From: Apoderus coryli
Taxonomy: Eukaryota; Arthropoda; Insecta; Coleoptera; Attelabidae
DNA: 64,000 nucleotides
Reading direction: 5' to 3'
Assembly: GCA_911728435.2 (NCBI GenBank)
Contig: OU452201.1
Location: 1,116,001-1,180,000 of the forward strand
Below, piece by piece: positions 32,689 through 46,562 of the stretch; positions within the stretch are counted from its first letter, which is position 1, and each line of letters opens with the position of its first letter. A program made the position numbers and the translations under genes. The notes under the pieces are model-generated. The model made no database searches. It was not told the origin of the DNA and saw only the letters and a list, made by a program, of their open reading frames with translations.

Positions 32689-35600
32689 AAATTGCACGAG
32701 TGAGAGCTAGTCTATTTCAAATAAATGGAGTCAAAAAAGAACCATTACAGCTTCCAGAACCGGAAGGACAAGTCACAACACTTACAGAAAAAGTATATGT
32801 ACCTGTCAAAGAACATCCAGATGTAAGTAGACTCATTGTTTTTTAATGTTTTACTGCTGATTAATAAGTAGACTACTATTAGACTTTGATAATATCAACC
32901 CACTTTAATTCTGCTGGTGATCCATTTCTGTGTTTTTGTTTCAGTTTAATTTCGTCGGCAGGATCCTCGGCCCTCGGGGCATGACAGCTAAACAGTTAGA
33001 ACAAGAGACAGGCTGTAAGATAATGGTTAGAGGGAAGGGTTCTATGCGAGACAAAAAAAAGGTGGGTGTGTGCCTGTAGTCTATAGCACACTAATTTAAC
33101 GTTAACGTTATTTAAAGACGTGTGCTTTTTATTTTTATTATCATAATAAATTTATTCATGTATATAAGAAGAATAATTATTGGTGTCTTATATATGTGAT
33201 ACAGTATAACCATAAAGTTGTATACCCAAAAGTATATCCATCACAGAATCAATGGGCTTTATTCTTTATATAATTTATTATGGTATAGGTACTAAATAGG
33301 CATTCAAAGCTATCGACTCTTGAAAAACATTACGAATGTGGATTTAATAAGTTGTTTATTTTGAATTTACATTAGTTTCGTTCGCGCAAGCGAACTGAAT
33401 TGTGACCTCACAGAACTGGTTTTAAAGCGCAGGCGCGGTATGCGCGGGCCTTGTATGTCTGTTGTCATCGTGCAACTGTTAATAAAAGTTAGACAGAACT
33501 TTGAGTCATATTTTTGATTTTTATGTTGACTTGTCCAATCTGTATTCACTGTTTAGTCAAATGTCATCCCTATGATGAATATACTGTCCCGCAATTTTGT
33601 AAACAAGAATATCGTGCACATTTAAATAATGTCAGAAGAACTTGATTAGCGATTGCAGCACATTTTATTTAAAGTAATGGAAACAAGAAAGCAAACTGCG
33701 CAAACGACGAAAACTAGAACCAGTTCAGAATCGTCTTCGCGAACGAAGCTAATATAAAGAGTATCAGAAGAAAAACTACAGTGTTTATTTATGGACGTGC
33801 TGTACGTTTTATGTAAGTGGATCCCTTTTTTATTATGTATTGGGGCGTACAGGATAATACCATTTAAGGTACAATTCTTTTGTTTTCGTATGACATGGAA
33901 TTTGTTTCTTTTCAGTTGATAAATTATTTAAATACTTTTGGTTAGGTAAGTTACGTAAGTTAATATCGTTTGAACAATAGATTATATTATTATATGTGTT
34001 TTGAAATTTCGTTATACAGAATTGTAATTAAGTAAGTGGACTTTTCTTTTGAAGGACAAAGACATCCTTATAACTGTTATCTATTATATTTAATTAAGAA
34101 ATTTTAATTGAAACTTGAGAAAGGCTACTTACCAGTATTTTTACTATTTTTTAAATTATGTAAATAAGAGTATTTGTGTTTCTCTCTTTGTAAAACGAAA
34201 AAACTACCTGTCATTTCTACCAGTGCATGTGTTTTGTTTTTCAACTGAATCATCTCGAGATTACATTACAAACTAATCTTTTCTGGCGTATTTAAAAACT
34301 AAGCAATGTTTTGGCAGTAAGCCAACATGTATATCCCATCATATGAGAGAGGCACATATTTTAAGAAAATATATAAAATAACTTACTACTTTTAAACTTC
34401 CTAGATAGAAATTCAAAAATATGCCTCCTTTCTCGCTAAATATAATATTATTTTTTCTTAAATAGAACTTTATGACACTTTACGTATGCCTAGTTTTGTG
34501 TCGCACTCTTTTCTAACAGACTAGTTCCTTATTCATTTATTATTGTTAAGTTGTAATTATTGTAATGCTGGATTTTACTTACTTGCTTCGTCGTTTATTT
34601 GTTATTTTAAGGTTATGTTCTAGTGTAAAATTATTATTTTACTGTTTATTTTTTTAATGATATTTTTAAATCAAAACTATAGTAATTAACATCTTTGCGT
34701 TGCTATTCTAGACTTCAATCTGTTATTCTTCTGAACTTCTCGAGTCTGTGTTTTTTACATGGTGTTCCTGATATACAGGGCTATTCGGAATAATAGGGAT
34801 GGAGGTGTTATGTACAAAAAGTCTAAATTATAAATAATTCCAATTGAATTAAATCTGTAGCACTAACGGGGAAGAAACCTTATAACTTATTCGCAATTAA
34901 GTCAATCTATCTTTCCCATTAAATCTGATTAAATGTTTCATTTTGTTTCCATGCAGACGTATTTTCAGGAATTCTGCATAATGTGAGTAATATTCCAGTT
35001 TACTTGAAGGTGTATGTGTTGATTTAAGAATATAATTACATATATTTATTTCTGGCTTTTAATGTTTTAGGAGGATCAAAATAGAGGTAAACCAAATTGG
35101 GATCACCTATCTGATGAACTACATGTCCTTCTCACAGTAGAAGATACTGAAAATAGAGCACAGTTAAAGCTTCAAAGGGCAGTTGAAGAAGTCAGGAAAC
35201 TCTTAGTACCAGTAAGTATTTATAAAAACATCGATTTACCGTTTTTTTTTTTTTTTTAAGTAAGTATATACTAAAATCGCTATTTTTATCCGAAACTAAC
35301 ATCGTTAGAAATTTAGATTTTATTATTTTTGGATTACTAAAGGTATTTTTTTAACATGCGTTGTATTATGTATTTAATTTTTATGACTCTATTTTTATTA
35401 TTTAGTTGTTATTTTTAGACAGTCATTAATTTTAGTATAAATGTAATTCTTTATTTTTTCTAGCAAGCTGATGGAGAAGATGAACTGAAGAAAAGACAGT
35501 TAATGGAGTTAGCAATAATAAATGGCACGTACAGAGATTCAAGTACGAAAGCGATCGCGGCAGCAGGTTAGACAGTAACAAATTATTTATAAAGCATCAA

Positions 35601-38600
35601 AAATATTCATTAAAAACAAGACTGTCTGCGTTTCGTCAGACGCAGAATTGTCAATTCAGTTTGACTTTCAGCAGCATAATACTTGGATTTTAACTCTTTC
35701 AAGGGCAAGATATTTATGGAGAAAAAGTCCTAGAGGGGCAAAAACTAAAAAATCAATTATTCTTATTTTTTAACTACAAATAAATGTTTCCCAGTGTTTT
35801 TGATTCTTATTATAGAAGAAAGAAATTTGGATGTCATGAGCAATTCGGTCTGCCTTACATTTTAGCAATTCTTTCATCGGTTTTGTTTAAAGAGAAAGTG
35901 TACTAAATTTTAGATCTGACACTCACAGCCTGCGACGAGGAATGGAGGCGGGTAGCAGCAGCTGCTGCTGTTGAGACGCAACGATTACTATCACCAGCTA
36001 TGTCGGGATTGGGTACGCAGATGCGCACGCAAGGCACTCCATTGGGTGCTCCACTAATTCTTTCACCACGTATGAGTGTTCCAACGACGGCGGCTTCAAT
36101 TTTGAATGGTTCAGGGCCACCTGCGTCGCTTTTATCACCAGGAGATCCACATGGGTAAGGATAAATAAACTTTCTATATAAAAAAAAAATTGTTTCGCTC
36201 TTGCATGAACCAAAATAATCAAAAAAGATTATTAAAGACGTCCTAAATTATTAGTCAGAGTAATCTGTCTGGTTTTCTTTCTTAAAAAATCGAAATAGTG
36301 GGGTAATTCAAAATGTTAAAGAATACTTTTTGTCATTTCAAAAATTTTGAATAATTTTGTGGCCAACTTCCTTAATTTTATTGCTTTTAGTTTTATAAAT
36401 AATAATTATTAAAATGAAAATTTTATTTAACTTTTTCGCATCAAATTACGTGGATTTATTTTTTTTTTGTATAATTTTTATGAGTATCTACATTCTTTTG
36501 GTTTGGAAATTTAATTATTGAGTTTTATCTGAATTTGGGTTAGATCTAAACATCAGCACTGCTGCTGTCTAACCCTTTTCGTTGTTTTCGTTGTTAATTG
36601 TTAATTTAATAGCATACATATATTATATAAACAAATGTTGTAACGAGAATAACGAATAAACAGATTATTATTATAATATCTGCTCTAAGAATACGGATTA
36701 CAGACTTGTATATATATTTTTTAGGTTAATATATGCACCATATGCCGACTACACGAATTACGCGGCACTAGCAGCCTCGCCCCTCCTGACAGAATACGCC
36801 ACAGCAGATCATTCGGGTGGGTTATTCGCACGTTAATTTTCTTATATTTTAATTAATAAAAAAATATATTTCTCTTTAAATATTAAATATTATTAGTTGA
36901 TATTTTGTAAAGTACTTAGATTTAATTAATCTAAATTTCGTATTATTTTTACTATTTTTTTATTTTTGTTTAGGCATAATGAGAATGATGCCGCATTTTT
37001 ATTATTTAAATTTACTGATGACTCGTAATTTATGTTTTAGTCGTATATATTTTTCGAAACTTGTATAACAACCATCTACAATGATCCTGAAATCCACTTA
37101 GAATTAGGAGTGCTCTTTCTGACGATACGTAGGATTGTAGATTTCTGCTCCAAGCTCGTTAAAAATGCACAAAATGACATAAACTGTCTGTGTTCTTACT
37201 TTTTATTCTGTTGTCTAGTTCACTTTTCTGGAAATAATGTGCTGAAGGTTGCTAACAGTACGTGTTCATAATAAACCATTTGTTTGTACAAAAATTGAAT
37301 ATGACTGCCAAGAAAATGTTAGGAAAAAGAGCTTAAATTATTTCCTGAAATAATTTATGCTCGTATGGTATTCGGTAACAAAATTTTACACCAAATATAA
37401 TATTGGATAAATCCAACCTGACATTTTACATTAATTTGTAAAGGTCTGTCACAAGTCAAAAAATTGATAATAATGAGTCAAAATTCAGACATCTTAGGCC
37501 TCTTTCACACGGACGGCACTTTGCCGGTCAGTTATTTCGCCGACTGGCGAAATAACCGAGTAACCTTTTCACACGATGCCGGCGCGACGCTCGGCTGGCA
37601 AACGTATTTAAAAATCCAGTATCGTCTTAAGATTAGCCCTTTAAATGTTTGTGACAACTTTGCTGTCGACATTATCGAAGCATGTTGCATTTTGCATAAT
37701 TTTGTAAAGGTACAAGATGGATATCATACTGAATACGCACTCTACGTAGAAAGTCTTGAGGATCTTCCCAGACAAACTAAACTAAGAGGAACGAGAACTG
37801 GCACCTAATTGCGAGAGTATTTTACAGAATATTTTATGAGTAACGAAGGGTACACTATGCCTTAGCAATTTAATAAAATTTAAAATCAAAATGTTTACCT
37901 TTTTCCACTTTTTCTTTCTGTGATAAGTCATTAAAGTTAAAAAAAAATATTACTCAAATATCGTCCCACGCAGATCTAGTCTTATTCCTGTCTTTAAATT
38001 CATTCAACGTCTTATCCCATATCACAGACCTTTCCTCCACTGCATTTATCAAAACTTCAATATTCCATCATACCAGCTACTTTGAACACTAAATACGGTA
38101 CTGCGACTTTCCTGATAAATAATTTTCTTAAACCGCAACATAGCCGGCCGGCAAATTTGCCGTTCGTGTGCAAGAGACCTTAGTGTGAAATTTTCGTCGT
38201 AATTTTTTTACGTCAAAAAACTTATCGCTAAACTTTTAAAAAACGATTCTAGTGTTGTTGCACATGAGTGAAATAATCTTTGATATTTTGCGCATGGGTT
38301 ACTCTTGTTTGTGGCACTTTAACAGGTTTGGCTATACCTGCCCGAGGCATAATATGATGCTTAAGACAATTAACACTATTAATGGTAAAACTAAATTACA
38401 AGTCACATCAGTCCCTTCAAATTTAGTTCAGTTAATTAAAAAAAATTAGTCATCTAATTTTTTCAAAATAATAAAAAAAGTAAAATTATTTACTTTACAT
38501 TATTATATTTCTGTGATAATTTTTACCCATTACCAGGTTTTATTTTATAATGGATATTTGTTTTATTATTATATGTTTGTATTATTTTTTTTTTATTCTA

Positions 38601-39804
38601 CGTTTACACTATAAAAGCTTTATAATTTTGTTTTATGACACCAAGTCGTTTATTTAGTCGATCAAGCTTTATTTAGAGATATTTTCAATTAGCTTCAAAA
38701 ATATCTTAGCTTTAAATTATGCTGTGGCTAATACTCCAGATCGGTTTGAAATTTTGTCTATTTCCTTCTTGATGTTTCTTATTATAACATATTTGAAGTC
38801 AAACATCGGTATAACGTGATCCACAATACATCTTGATCCCGATATGTTGTCATCATATATTAAAGCCTTTGAAGTTGGAATATGTAAAAGAAGATCGATT
38901 AAAAATAGCACCCTGTACATACGAGTCTCCTAATGGTCCAAAGATCGTTGTGGCTTCTAAAGAAGAACCGCACAGTCTATTACACCTTCTTGTTAGCCAC
39001 AGCATTTAACAGTATACAGTCAAAATCTTACCTCTCTTCAATGTTGCGAAGTTTATTATATATTTTTTGTTAGTTATTTTAAATTTTATATATTATAGTT
39101 AGGTTAGGTAAATCTAAAAGTTTAATGTAAATATTTTATTACAATACGAGAGTTTCTTGTGAAAATTTTTATACTACGTATTTGATTTTCTCTTTTTGTA
39201 GCTGATAAGTGAGAATACTTACATGTATTTTTATTGCATTTAGTTTGTATAGCGGAAACATATACTTTCAATAAGCTTATATCACTTTTATTTTAGTGTT
39301 TTGTATTGTGCAAATATTTTGATACCCTGGTTTTCTTGTGATGATTATTTTTTTAATCCTACAGCAATCTCATCAATTTTGCTAATCAATACTCTCTGGA
39401 TATCATCATTAATCCCAAAACCCAAGAATTTACATTAACATGTTTGGGATAAACATTACTGTTAATAGACAGTATTTTTCTTGTAGACTTCATTGATTGT
39501 CAAAGAAATATCCTAATTGGTATTTTGGACCAAATGTTGTGCTAGTCAAAAGAACGATCTAAGACCAATCTTTCCATAAAGTGTAAAGGACCAGTCTTTA
39601 TTTGGAATAGAAGAAAATATTTGCAGATTACGAAATTCACTTTTTGTCTTGAAAGTGAAAAAGCTTATATTAAGATAATGTTTTGTTTTTGTACCATGAA
39701 TTTCAATGATACTCTGTATAGGTGCTGCTGCAGTTGCTAAGCAACGTCGAGTACTTGGCCAACTAAGAGAACACCCATACCAAAGAGCTGGAGCTCTGTC
39801 GTAA
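32689..39804 (+). CDS. how: STAR/KH-domain RNA-binding protein HOW (quaking orthologue), 5' exons missing
   Basis: Phase-consistent exons: 32,689-32,822, 32,945-33,061, 35,071-35,211, 35,464-35,566, 35,914-36,154, 36,725-36,816 and 39,722-39,804 (stop TAA). The protein runs from [19 protein letters not shown] (end of QUA1), through the KH domain with [20 protein letters not shown] and [13 protein letters not shown] (GXXG loop is GPRG), [20 protein letters not shown], then QUA2 with [19 protein letters not shown], a low-complexity Ala/Pro region, and [24 protein letters not shown] proteins dimerise by QUA1 and bind ACUAAY sites, controlling splicing and mRNA stability in muscle, tendon and glia. 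The last exon ends [17 protein letters not shown] resembles the nuclear-localisation motif of QKI-5 and the long HOW isoform. The start and QUA1 exons lie upstream, outside what I can identify. Confidence 0.93.
33375..33749. mobile_element. MITE in how intron
   Basis: Ends GTTTCGTTCGCG (33,375) and CGCGAACGAAGC (to 33,749) are inverted repeats, flanked by TA at 33,373-33,374 and 33,750-33,751. Just inside the left end GTTCGCGCAAGCGAAC forms a perfect hairpin. The interior, at 33,420-33,460, is GC-richer than the intron around it. At 375 bp with no coding, it is probably a Tc1/mariner-type MITE. Confidence 0.6.
36817..36834 (+). other. how: Alternative how C-terminus by donor read-through
   Basis: If the GTGGGT donor at 36,817 is not used, the frame continues GGLFAR and stops at 36,834. 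This would replace the HPYQR-containing tail with six residues. Quaking-family genes commonly make such tail isoforms that differ in nuclear or cytoplasmic location. Use of this end is inferred, not shown. Confidence 0.4.
37497..38179 (+). mobile_element. PIF/Harbinger remnant in how intron
   Basis: Ends GGCCTCTTTCACACGGACGG and, inverted at the right, GGTCTCTTGCACACGAACGG, each followed by a TTTGCCGG block. Both sides are flanked by TTA (37,494-37,496 and 38,180-38,182), the 3-bp target duplication typical of Harbinger elements. At 683 bp it is internally deleted; only the end of the nuclease gene remains. The left subterminal part is itself a hairpin (TTATTTCGCC..GGCGAAATAA). Confidence 0.8.
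37613..37808 (+). pseudogene. Harbinger nuclease C-terminal fragment
   Basis: Reads [20 protein letters not shown] then [20 protein letters not shown] to a stop at 37,808. The I-x-A-CC-x-LHNF block is the hallmark of the DDE_Tnp_4 (Harbinger) C-terminus. The long frame that starts at 37,464 begins outside the element and reads TIR sequence, so its first ~50 residues are not transposase. All catalytic residues are missing. Confidence 0.75.
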
Positions 39805-41351
39805 AAAGCGTTCTCTTAGACATTTTCTAAAAAAAAAATTACGAAAAGGTTAGTTGATTGTTTTTTCTTTTTTTTCTATTTTATTTTTCAGATGTACTCA
39901 GTAATAGTGGACATGGTTGTGACCGTGGTCATTTTTATACGCTTTATCTTCTCTAAAGTTATAGACATTTTTATAGGATTTATTTAATTATTAAAGTGTT
40001 TTTGATGTTATTTTAAGTGATTTTCGAAAATATGGAACATACGTAAATGTTTTCTTCTAAAAAAAAATATCCATGACCTCTCTAGTGTTCAAGTGATGTA
40101 CTTACAGATAAACGAAGTTGAGCAGCGTACCATCAAGTGTTCTGCCGGCTTGTCAGAATCAGGTCTCCCCTATGTATTACAATTTTTTATTTATTTCAAT
40201 CACAAAATTCAATTTTGAAGAAACATAAACAAGTTCAAGGGGTTCTACAGTTATTATTTACAATCTTATTAGTCGTTAAATTTGTCGAGATATTCATATT
40301 GTTCCAAATTTGAAAACATCAATCTTTATAATTCAAAAAAAAGAACAGTTTTTTACATTTTTTGTAATATCAAAGACACTTAAATTAGGATATATTTTTC
40401 AATATCTCTTTTTATTAGGAAGTATTTTAAGCGTGCTTTTTGAAAAAGGAAAGAAGGACATATTATATTATCGTACTTTAATTTAGAGTGTACATATTTT
40501 TAATGTTACCAAAATTACAAATTTTTGGGCAAATACCAAAATCTAAATATATCTGATTTGATTAATTGTTTGCTTCAATAAATTCGAATCAAACACGTTT
40601 GAAATTTAGCTTATCCGCCACGACAGCACAAGTCTACTCCGGAACGGCTAGATATTTGTGTTATGGGTTGGGCCCTAAGAGTTACACTAATTCGTGTGCA
40701 ATTTTGCCCCCATTGTCAGGAAATGTATATATTTTACATTAATTTGTTTATTCTTTAATTTCTAAATTAATTTATATCTAAAATATCCTATAAATTAGAT
40801 AACACAGCTGATTTATCTATTACTTTTCTTCACTATTACATATTTCGTTATATTCGTTTCCATTATTAATGAAAATTAAAATAATTCGTCCAATATCCGA
40901 TTTTGCCTTTAAATTTGTAATATAAATCATAATATATACAGAGTGATTCTAAATAACGCGTACAACAATTTACCATGGGAACAGGTTTAGTATAAGTATG
41001 AATTAAATTGATTTACGTTTAGGTTAGGATGAAAGTTGTATCGTAAAACTAGTTTCTTCGAGGACTGATTTTGTTTTATAAACAACGTGATGATAAGTAA
41101 TTATTTTACAATAATTTAGATTTGATTTTATATTATTAAAATTCAAAACCGTTAAATTTTTCGAATGTTATACGCGTCATTTACAGTTTTATTTTTTATA
41201 AATAGTTTTTATATTTTTTAAAATATTTTTTACCTGTTTTTTACCTCACATTACAATATTTTTGACGTGATAACTAGTCTAAAGTTTTTATATAGATCTA
41301 TTTTTATACATTTATTTATTATTTTCTCCTTCTTTCCTTTTGTTGAATAAA
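39805..41351 (+). other. how: Probable how 3' UTR
   Basis: No competing gene follows the stop. AATAAA hexamers occur at about 40,577 and 41,346 (overlapping AATAAAATAAAG). An ACTAAT motif at about 40,688 would fit autoregulation by a STAR protein, but a single site is weak evidence. The 3' end is not determined. Confidence 0.45.
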
Positions 41352-41370
41352 ATAAAGAATTTGCATTATA

Positions 41371-41614
41371 CGAATGTCAACATTACTTCAGTGAATGGCA
41401 ACATTACATCGGAATCAGAAGAAATTAACTTCGAGATACAACCAACAAATATTTGATACAATTTAAGTGTATTTGATATTTTGTCTTTTAAATGGGTATG
41501 AAAGATGTGATGCCAACGGTCTGTCAAAACAATAGCAGTTCGATTTATGTAGAATGCGAATATTGCTAGTCTAGTCTCCATCGATGGCATTCTATGAAAT
41601 GACGTTGACGTTTG
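41371..41614. mobile_element. Small MITE-like inverted-repeat unit
   Basis: The left end, GAATGTCAACATTACTTCAG followed by TGAATGGCA, matches the reverse complement of the right end (TGGCATTCTATGAAATGACG then TTGACG) with several changes. About 244 bp, non-coding. Confidence 0.45.
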
Positions 41615-41959
41615 TAAGCTGCAAATCATCCCTAACGGTGCTGTTAGTATTTTGCAAAACTCTATATATACTTTTGATGTTAGGATTTATTTATTATTTG
41701 ATGCAAAATATTATTTAATTTACTCTCTAGTTGTTTCTCACTTCTTAAATAATTTTTATACATTACATTTTTAAGCATATTATTATATTTCTAGTTATTG
41801 TCTTTATATATATTTTTTTTGTATGATAAATATATATTTGTATGTTGACTTGAGCCAATGTGGAAGAAAATAATAATATATTTATACGAAAAGAAATTTA
41901 TTATTATCCAAATCTAGATCTTTTCATTTCATCGATAATAACCCTTCCATAGAAAATGA

Positions 41960-42266
41960 CAGGGTGGTGCAAAAGTTGTATACTAATTGACTATAAAATC
42001 TAGTTTGTTTGCATAAAAGCGATCCTCATCAACATCAGTTGTCAGAATCCAATGCTCCAAAAAAATTGACATTTAAATTCCTAACATGTCATTATTTCCA
42101 AGTTGTAACTGTTATTTCCTGACATCGTTATCAGACTAAAAATGTCATTACATTTTTGCTGGGAAATCTTATGTTCTTATATTTAAGATAACTTGCAGTT
42201 CCCTGGCGAATGATTGTAGTAAAATCTCACAAAATGCTCGATAATCAATACTTTTGTGCCACTCTG
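41960..42266. mobile_element. Small MITE (CAGGGTGG ends)
   Basis: CAGGGTGGTGCAAAAGTTGT at 41,960 faces ACTTTTGTGCCACTCTG ending at 42,266, giving a 307-bp unit with ~17-bp imperfect TIRs. No target duplication is obvious. Confidence 0.5.
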
Positions 42267-45200
42267 CATTCCATTTTAACTGTACCTAAAATGATCAATT
42301 AAAAGTTTTATAAATTTTAATTTATTGCGTGATTTGTTTTCATTCATCATATATTTTTGAAAATCAAAATATTGGCTACTCTCTCAATTTTTCTTAATCA
42401 TATAGTAATGTTTAATTAACCAAATCTATTAAAATTATTTATTTATTAACAAAAATAATTCTATAATAATATTTTCCACATTTTGGCCAAGTAACACCAG
42501 TAGTATGAATGATTCTTTTTTTATTTGGAATGGCTATGTTCTAGTATTTTGCATTACTTTAATTAAAATATTAATAATCAACGGGGCGGACATGTTTCTT
42601 TGTAAAGAAATAATAACTGCTTTCTTTAATATTATTTAATAATATCATTCACAGTTTTATTTACCTATATGTCAATTATTAACAAAAATCTGTAAAGTAT
42701 TGTCCTATTTAGAGCACAAATTCATATATCTGCACGTAATTTAACTCTTTTAATATAGATTATTAACTTTTTGTAGCGGTATATTGAATATTTTAATTTT
42801 GGTAGAAGAATATTAGAACAGCGTCATTTTTAATGCTGTTATATGTTAATTTTAATTATATTACTTGGCACGTCCATAATAAGGAGAATTGCTTATTTTG
42901 TTCCATTATTAAAACACCACCAATTTTCTATTGATGCGCACCCCACTAATAATTATTGCCGTTTCGATCGGTGAAATGAATTTGTTCTTAAAGGTGTTAT
43001 CACTTGTCCAAAAAGCAGAATTTCAAAGTTCATTTTATTCTTTTGGCTTTGAGGGGCCTCATATCTGATTTGATACTTTGTACGTGTTGGCATTCGTTAC
43101 AAGTCGTCCACATGATCTGCTATTTTATAAAATCTTGACAGGTTTTTAATATTTAATTATTTGCTTTGTTTGTTTTCAACAATTTTTATTCTCTTTGATT
43201 TTTGAAAATGAAGGGTTTCAAAATTGTTCACAAATTAATTAAGTATGTAAATTTCAATAAATTTTTAAATGTTTGTTTTTTACATTAAAAAGTTTAATTA
43301 ATTTTTGCTACTATGATTATTAAGCACCAGAAGTTTTAATGATATATTAAACTCATCTTATGTAATGCAGCTTTTTACTTATTTTGGACTGTTTTGTATA
43401 ATGAAATAGGAACACATTCCATAGCTTTGTGAAGATATTAGTGGTTGGTTTTAATATTGGAAAAAAATTGTGATTATTACAATTAATAGATATGTTTTGC
43501 TATAAAGTTCTATAATTAAAATTATAACAGCATTTAAATAGTGATGGGCTATTTTTCGATTATGTTTGCGATTTCATTTTAAATCGTTTTTTTTTTTTCG
43601 CCGAATTATAGCCCGTTAGTATTGATGATTTAAATTGATATTAATTTTTGTGCTAAGCAGAATTATTAATATTAATTTTAATTGTATATGTTTACTAGTC
43701 AAAGTTAAATAGTTTTTGATACTCAAATACATTTTTTCGAAGGTTCAGAAAGTAATATCTAATGTATAGCTTTGATATCATTAGTCGTGATTCTAATTTG
43801 TTTGAATAATAAAAAAATTGCTGATTTTCAGTTTTTTTTTTTTCACAGGACTCATTTTTAATTGAGAAATTCTGTTTCGTAAAATATACAATTTGACGTA
43901 AATGTATAGAGATTTCAGTCGGTAAGTATAAGTATCAGGAGGTAGTGGTTGATAAAGTAAAATGCATAAATGGGATCTACTTTTAAAATTTTTAATAGTT
44001 TTAGAACATTTTTTACTACGTAAAGCCTATTTACATTGTTGAAATCTACACAAAATGAGACACAGCCGGTATATTTTCTTTTTAATAGGTCCAGACAAGG
44101 CTTGTATAAAAGTGACATTAAATTATTTCTTCAAAAGAATAAAAATCAACAATTTAAAACTGAATCTCAATTAAGCATTTTTGCTTTCGTAACTTTCCAC
44201 AGTTAGATACAACAAACTTCTGACTTCATTTACTGAAATCTCAATACATCCACCAAAAACGAAGATTTTACTTTCTGCTAGAGTTCATCTCCACATTGAC
44301 TAGTATCGTATGCACATATGATTGAAAATTTTGCTATAGTTTTGTCTCAAATTTGGAACTTACTTAAATATAAAGATTATTACGAAATACTTTTTAGCCA
44401 GATTAAGTTCGGAATTTGAGACAGACTGTATAATAAAATTTAAAAAAAAATAGTTTTGATCAATAACACTAACATTCTGTTTTTTCTTTTTCTTTTCTTG
44501 TTAACACAAAAATCGTGGGGATCCCAACTACTACTACCACACCCTTATTAGGCTTGTTGCGGAGTGCTAACACCAAAACGTTCACAAAAATATTACACAC
44601 ATCCCTCCTAAGTACTACTACTAAGTCTACTACTGTCGTGCGACAACTAACCAACACACATGCAAGAATGTTAAAAAATTAATGAAATGGACCATTTTGA
44701 GCCAAATTATATGCAGGGTTAGCGGTATGTCTAACATTATTTGTACATCACTAACAAGAGTTTGTTTTAATTTTTGTATCGTCGCTTTTTTACTGCGGAA
44801 CGTTGTTCGTAGTTTTATCATTCAATTTAATTTAAAATCAACACACGTAGGACGAACTAGGATCTGTCGTAGCTTAGAAATTTCAAAGATACACCGATTA
44901 ACTGTCGCAGCAAACAATGTATTGCCTTCATCATTTTCCGGATCATATCACACGATAAATGTTCTCAATTTTAAAGCGACGATATGAAATGAATTAAATA
45001 TAAATTTTAAGATCTATAAAAATACGTACTCAGATGTCATGAATTTATTTTGTATGTTTTGTATACGAATAGTAGAATCTCTTACTGGCAATAAATTTGA
45101 AATTTAATTATATTTTGTATAAAAGTACAAACTCAGAAGAAACTGGATGTTGCTTTGTCAGCAATTGCTCATGTCGACTCGTGAGTATAAAATGAAAATG

Positions 45201-46560
45201 AGTCTTTGGATTTTTTTGGCAAGAACTTAATAATAATAATTTTAATAAGAAAGCCATCTTATGTACGTATTATAATAGATTTTCTTCATTCACAAATTGT
45301 GAAATTAGCAAAATTATATAAATATAATTACAATATTTGTTTTTGTTTAATTTTTACTCATATTTGTTGGTATGTAATTTTGTTAATTTCATGAATTTAA
45401 TAATATATAGATACAGTATTTAATAACTCTTTGTTATGTTTAGAGCTTTACTAATTCTCATTTTTGTGAATGAAGCTTGAATTTTAATTTAAATAATTGT
45501 ATTGTTTTCTATAATTTATTAATAATTTTCGTTTGGAATATATTGCAATATGGTAAAAGAAAAAGCTTTACAAAAATCTACAATAATACTCTCAAGAACT
45601 TGGGTAAAGTAATAAGATAATGCACATAATAGAGAATAAACAGAATTCCCCCTCTGCATGCTGGTTATCGTGGGGACATGCAGTTCTCACACTTTTTTTC
45701 AAATCAAAATTTGTAATCAAATCGCTGGCAAGAAACTTCTGTAAATTATTCAGAAACATCTATTGTCATTAGGAAAATTTAACGATTGACAAACAATTGA
45801 AGCAATATTAAGAATCTCTCGTAATAGAGTATGTTTATTAATTCATTTCAAATCATTTTTGTAAAGTTTTATTCTTTGGTTTCGTGTTCATATCGAATAT
45901 TTTATATATTATCTATAATTATTAATATTATTAACCATTTATTGCATTGTCATTAATAACTTTATATATTTGTTGTAATTTATGTAGTTTATAGATATAT
46001 CATTATTTATAACTTTGTAATGTTATAGTTTATTTAAAAGATATTCTTAACTATCTTGACATACAAGAATCATTTAATAGGTTTAAGGTGAGTGAGAGCA
46101 TGCACTACGGATATGCAATTCTTCGGAAAAGTCCATCAGACTGATGGAACACCTCATACCTGCTTATTAAATAATTCTTGTATTAAGAAATATTTAAACA
46201 ATTTAGGTAGTTTTTCTCATGTCGCTAGAGTACAAATTTCGATTTTGAGTGCCAATATTTATATTTTAATAGTAGATACTTTTCACAACATATTAAGATT
46301 TATAAAACAAAATTTCTTTAGTTCTTTGTGAGTTATATCCACTTAAAATAGAGGCAGTGTATTCGCGTCTTATAGCGAATTCCCAGTCATTTTATTGACG
46401 GCCTCTCCCTTGTATGAAAAAATAGTTCAATTTGAATTTGCTGTTTTTACGTAAGTTTGAAATCTTGTGGACACGTCACACCATTCTTTTGAGTAAAGTT
46501 ATCCATTGAGCAATGTTTATTTTAAAAAGAGATCTTAGATGTAAAAGCAGCAAAGTAGGA
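42267..46560. other. AT-rich intergenic stretch
   Basis: No gene supported. A 101-codon frame at 44,682-44,987 has no motif and ordinary base composition. Around 44,343-44,425 GTCTCAAATTTGGAACTTA faces AAGTTCGGAATTTGAGAC, a ~20-bp imperfect hairpin with a 40-bp loop that may be a tiny MITE. Confidence 0.5.
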
Positions 46561-46562
46561 TA

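Noticed and set aside
37464..37808. Intronic host gene of 114 codons
   Set aside because: It starts outside the Harbinger element, reads through its TIR and ends as the transposase tail.
40941..41180. MITE between TACAGAGTGATTCT and TTATACGCGTCATT
   Set aside because: Only the AACGCGTAC-like core pairs; the right terminus is missing, so boundaries cannot be supported.
44682..44987. 101-codon ORF as a small gene
   Set aside because: No motif, no splice or promoter context, and composition like the surrounding AT-rich DNA.
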